From NCBI GenBank assembly GCA_017880825.1, contig JADGRN010000056.1, positions 1 through 8,535 on the forward strand: a stretch of 8,535 nucleotides of DNA, read 5' to 3'. This document shows, piece by piece, positions 6,680 to 8,535 of the stretch. Within the stretch, counting starts at the first letter, position 1. Each line of letters starts with the position of its first letter. Source of the DNA: Methylophilaceae bacterium. GTDB taxonomy: Bacteria > Pseudomonadota > Gammaproteobacteria > Burkholderiales > Methylophilaceae. The notes under the pieces were generated by a model. That model was not told where the DNA came from and ran no database searches. It worked only from the letters and a program-made list of their open reading frames with translations. The translations under genes were made by a program, and so were the position numbers.

Positions 6680-7365
6680 ATGTTGACCCGGCCGAGTTGC
6701 AGAAATTTGCCGCGTTGGCCCACCGCTGGTGGGATCCCAACAGCGAATTCAAGCCACTGCATGAAATCAATCCTTTGCGCCTGACTCTCATCGACCAGAA
6801 AGTCGCGCTGGCAGGCAAGCGCGTGCTGGATGTAGGCTGTGGCGGCGGCATACTGTCGGAATCCATGGCGCTGAAAGGCGCGCAGGTGACAGGCATAGAC
6901 TTGGGAGAAAAGGCACTTAAAGTCGCACAACTGCATAAGCTGGAAAGTGGTGTTGATGTCGATTACCGGCTGATTTCAGCGGAAACACTGGCGGCGGAGA
7001 TGCCACAAAGTTTTGATGTGGTGACCTGCATGGAAATGCTGGAACATGTACCAGACCCCGCCGCAGTGGTGAACGCATGTGCCACGCTGGTCAAACCTGG
7101 CGGCATGGTGTTTTTTTCCACCATCAACCGCAATCCCAAGGCCTATTTATTCGCGGTGATTGGCGCGGAGTATGTGTTGAATTTGTTGCCGCGCGGTACG
7201 CATGAGTATGAAAAATTCATCAAGCCTTCAGAATTAAGTGCCTGGTCGCGTCGCGCTGGCCTCAGCCTGAATGGCTTGACCGGCATGAGTTACAACCCGC
7301 TGAGCAAGCGTTATTGGCTGGGTGATGACGTGTCGGTCAATTACATGCTGTATACAACGAAGTAA
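6646..7365 (+). CDS. ubiG: Ubiquinone biosynthesis O-methyltransferase
   Basis: UbiG performs both O-methylations in ubiquinone synthesis, using S-adenosylmethionine. The 239-residue length equals the family norm (about 240). The start region [19 protein letters not shown] followed by [13 protein letters not shown] (34-46) is diagnostic for UbiG. The class I methyltransferase fold is shown by motif [12 protein letters not shown] (60-70), the acidic residue D85 in [15 protein letters not shown] (from about 129) and LVKPGG (107-112 region of the fold's next strand; positions approximate). The C-terminal [12 protein letters not shown] and the final [12 protein letters not shown] are also typical. 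The gene starts inside mtaD (34-nt overlap, different frame), so the two are co-translated. Its by-product S-adenosylhomocysteine is a substrate of MtaD. The next gene starts 5 nt after its stop. Confidence 0.96.
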   Translation: MAGQTESVQGLNVDPAELQKFAALAHRWWDPNSEFKPLHEINPLRLTLIDQKVALAGKRVLDVGCGGGILSESMALKGAQVTGIDLGEKALKVAQLHKLESGVDVDYRLISAETLAAEMPQSFDVVTCMEMLEHVPDPAAVVNACATLVKPGGMVFFSTINRNPKAYLFAVIGAEYVLNLLPRGTHEYEKFIKPSELSAWSRRAGLSLNGLTGMSYNPLSKRYWLGDDVSVNYMLYTTK

Positions 7366-7370
7366 TCACA

Positions 7371-8027
7371 GTGCTGCAACTGATCCTGTTTGACCTTGAC
7401 GGCACCTTGCTGGATACCGCACCAGACTTGGGTTTGGCGCTCAATATGCAGCGTCAGCGCCATGGTTTGCCACCCATGCCGCAAACACAGATACGGCCGC
7501 ATGCCTCCCATGGTTCCGAGGGTTTACTTGCCATTGGGTTTGGCCTGACGCCGGAACATGCAAATTTTAATGCGATGCGAACAGAATACCTTGATCTGTA
7601 TGATCAGGTTTTCACACGTTCGCCGGTCTTGTTTGATGGCATTGCCCAGTTATTGCAGGATATCGAGTGCGCAGGCTTGCGTTGGGGAGTGGTGACCAAT
7701 AAGCCGCGGCGATTCACGCAACCCCTGCTCAAAGCAATTGAATTGGAGCAACGCGCGGCCTGTGTTGTTAGCGGCGATGATGCTATCCGTAGTAAACCGC
7801 ATCCGGATACGCTGTTATTAGCCTGCGAGCAGACGGCAACTGCCCCGGAAAACTGTCTTTATGTAGGTGATGCGGAGCGTGATATTCAGGCAGCGCATGC
7901 CGCGCAGATGCGCACGGTGATTGCAGGCTATGGCTATATTGATGGCAACGACCAGCCGGAAAAGTGGGGGGCAGACGCCATCATCGATAAGCCATCAGAG
8001 CTTACTGCGTTTTTCCACAAGGTTTAA
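7371..8027 (+). CDS. HAD-IA phosphatase, phosphoglycolate phosphatase-like or MurNAc-6-phosphate phosphatase (MupP)-like
   Basis: A 218-residue soluble phosphatase of the haloacid dehalogenase superfamily. Motif I is FDLDGTLLDT with nucleophile D8 and acid D10; motif II is VVTNK with T109; motif III is SKPHP with K142; motif IV is GDAERD with D167 and D171. A helical C1 cap lies between motifs I and II (about 15-85). It starts with GTG, 5 nt after the ubiG stop, with no strong ribosome site; MLQLILFDLD is the expected HAD start, so an earlier start is not needed. Databases often call this type Gph (2-phosphoglycolate phosphatase). The same order mtaD-ubiG-phosphatase in Pseudomonas contains MupP, which dephosphorylates MurNAc-6-phosphate in cell-wall recycling. 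I therefore leave the symbol open: family certain, substrate not. Confidence 0.88.
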   Translation: MLQLILFDLDGTLLDTAPDLGLALNMQRQRHGLPPMPQTQIRPHASHGSEGLLAIGFGLTPEHANFNAMRTEYLDLYDQVFTRSPVLFDGIAQLLQDIECAGLRWGVVTNKPRRFTQPLLKAIELEQRAACVVSGDDAIRSKPHPDTLLLACEQTATAPENCLYVGDAERDIQAAHAAQMRTVIAGYGYIDGNDQPEKWGADAIIDKPSELTAFFHKV

Positions 8028-8043
8028 CCGGCTTCATACTGCC

Positions 8044-8535
8044 TTAACTGACGCTGCGCCGCTCCATCATGGCCTGTGCTAAGGTTCCGCTATCTACATG
8101 CTCTATTTCCCCGCCCATCGGCAGGCCGCGTGCGATGCGACTTACTTTAAGACCGCGAGCACTCAGTAATCGACTGACATAATGTGCGGTGGCTTCGCCC
8201 TCAACGGTGTAATTGGTAGCCAGGATAATTTCTTCGACGATACCGTCCTGTGCGCGCTTGATCAGCCGATCCAGATGAATTTCTTTAGGCCCGACGCCGT
8301 CCAGTGGAGAAAGCCTGCCCATCAGCACGAAATACATGCCTTGATAGGCGTGGCTTTGCTCCAGCATGAGCAGGTCTGTGGGCATCTCTACCACGCACAA
8401 CAGAGAACCATCACGTTTGCCAGAGGCGCACAAAGGGCAGACTGGCTGTTCGCTGAAGTTATTGCACATGCTGCAATGACTGACCACTTGCAGCGCATTG
8501 TTTAGCGCTTCGGCCAGCATATCGGCGCCTTTGCG
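8044..8535 (-). CDS. recR: Recombination protein RecR, C-terminal part (5' end outside window)
   Basis: RecR works with RecF/RecO to load RecA at gaps in DNA. The frame stays open past the first ATG (8520) to the right edge, reading [11 protein letters not shown], so the gene is cut; about 163 of some 200 residues are visible and the N-terminal helix-hairpin-helix is missing. Seen are the zinc-binding C4 cluster HCSMC and CPLC, then the Toprim domain with [49 protein letters not shown] and the terminal [20 protein letters not shown], all close to E. coli RecR. It is convergent with the phosphatase gene, with 16 bp between the stops. In many bacteria recR follows dnaX and ybaB, which would lie beyond the right edge. 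Confidence 0.96.
   Translation of the reverse strand, partial: RKGADMLAEALNNALQVVSHCSMCNNFSEQPVCPLCASGKRDGSLLCVVEMPTDLLMLEQSHAYQGMYFVLMGRLSPLDGVGPKEIHLDRLIKRAQDGIVEEIILATNYTVEGEATAHYVSRLLSARGLKVSRIARGLPMGGEIEHVDSGTLAQAMMERRSVS

Noticed and set aside
6725..6732. GCTGGTGG, identical to the E. coli Chi octamer
   Set aside because: It is fixed by the conserved RWWD codons of ubiG, occurs by chance at this length, and Chi sequence is not known to be this one in such bacteria.
8021..8043. GGTTTAACC palindrome at the phosphatase stop as a shared terminator for the convergent genes
   Set aside because: Four-base arms with no T-run on either strand; not sufficient evidence.

Overview
The window reads as chromosomal DNA of a methylotrophic betaproteobacterium. 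It most resembles the Methylophilaceae (Methylobacillus, Methylovorus, Methylophilus, Methylotenera), judging from moderate GC, a betaproteobacterial-style OmpA, the order mtaD-ubiG-HAD phosphatase, and archaeal-type cofactor genes of the kind that accompany tetrahydromethanopterin (H4MPT)-linked formaldehyde oxidation. The genus is inference; no marker here fixes it.

Layout: (1) 1-857, 3' two thirds of purA (adenylosuccinate synthetase). (2) 858-4088, four same-strand genes joined by contacts, overlaps or an 11-nt gap: a DmrB/AfpA-type flavoprotein, a dihydropteroate synthase-related three-part protein, a DUF447 protein and MfnB (first enzyme of the methanofuran furan branch). All four families are best known from methanogens and from bacteria that use H4MPT/methylofuran. 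(3) 4089-5328, an independent ompA unit with a sigma70-like promoter, Shine-Dalgarno site and strong intrinsic terminator. (4) 5342-8027, an operon of mtaD (methylthioadenosine/S-adenosylhomocysteine deaminase), ubiG (ubiquinone O-methyltransferase) and a HAD phosphatase of the Gph/MupP type. (5) 8044-8535, the 3' part of recR on the minus strand, convergent with the phosphatase gene.

How it fits together: the four-gene island probably makes or reduces the C1 carriers H4MPT and methylofuran. It follows purA with no intergenic base, so it is likely read from the purine promoter; H4MPT itself is built from GTP. In the downstream operon UbiG releases S-adenosylhomocysteine, which MtaD can deaminate; the phosphatase may act in metabolite repair (phosphoglycolate) or in cell-wall sugar recycling (MurNAc-6-phosphate).

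The region is almost wholly coding. No stretch over 300 bases lacks a gene; the two longest gaps are 90 bp (before ompA) and 56 bp (after ompA). I saw no tRNA, rRNA, insertion sequence, CRISPR array or attachment site. The most interesting part is the C1-cofactor island, chiefly its DUF447 protein of unknown function and the unusual dihydropteroate synthase relative.
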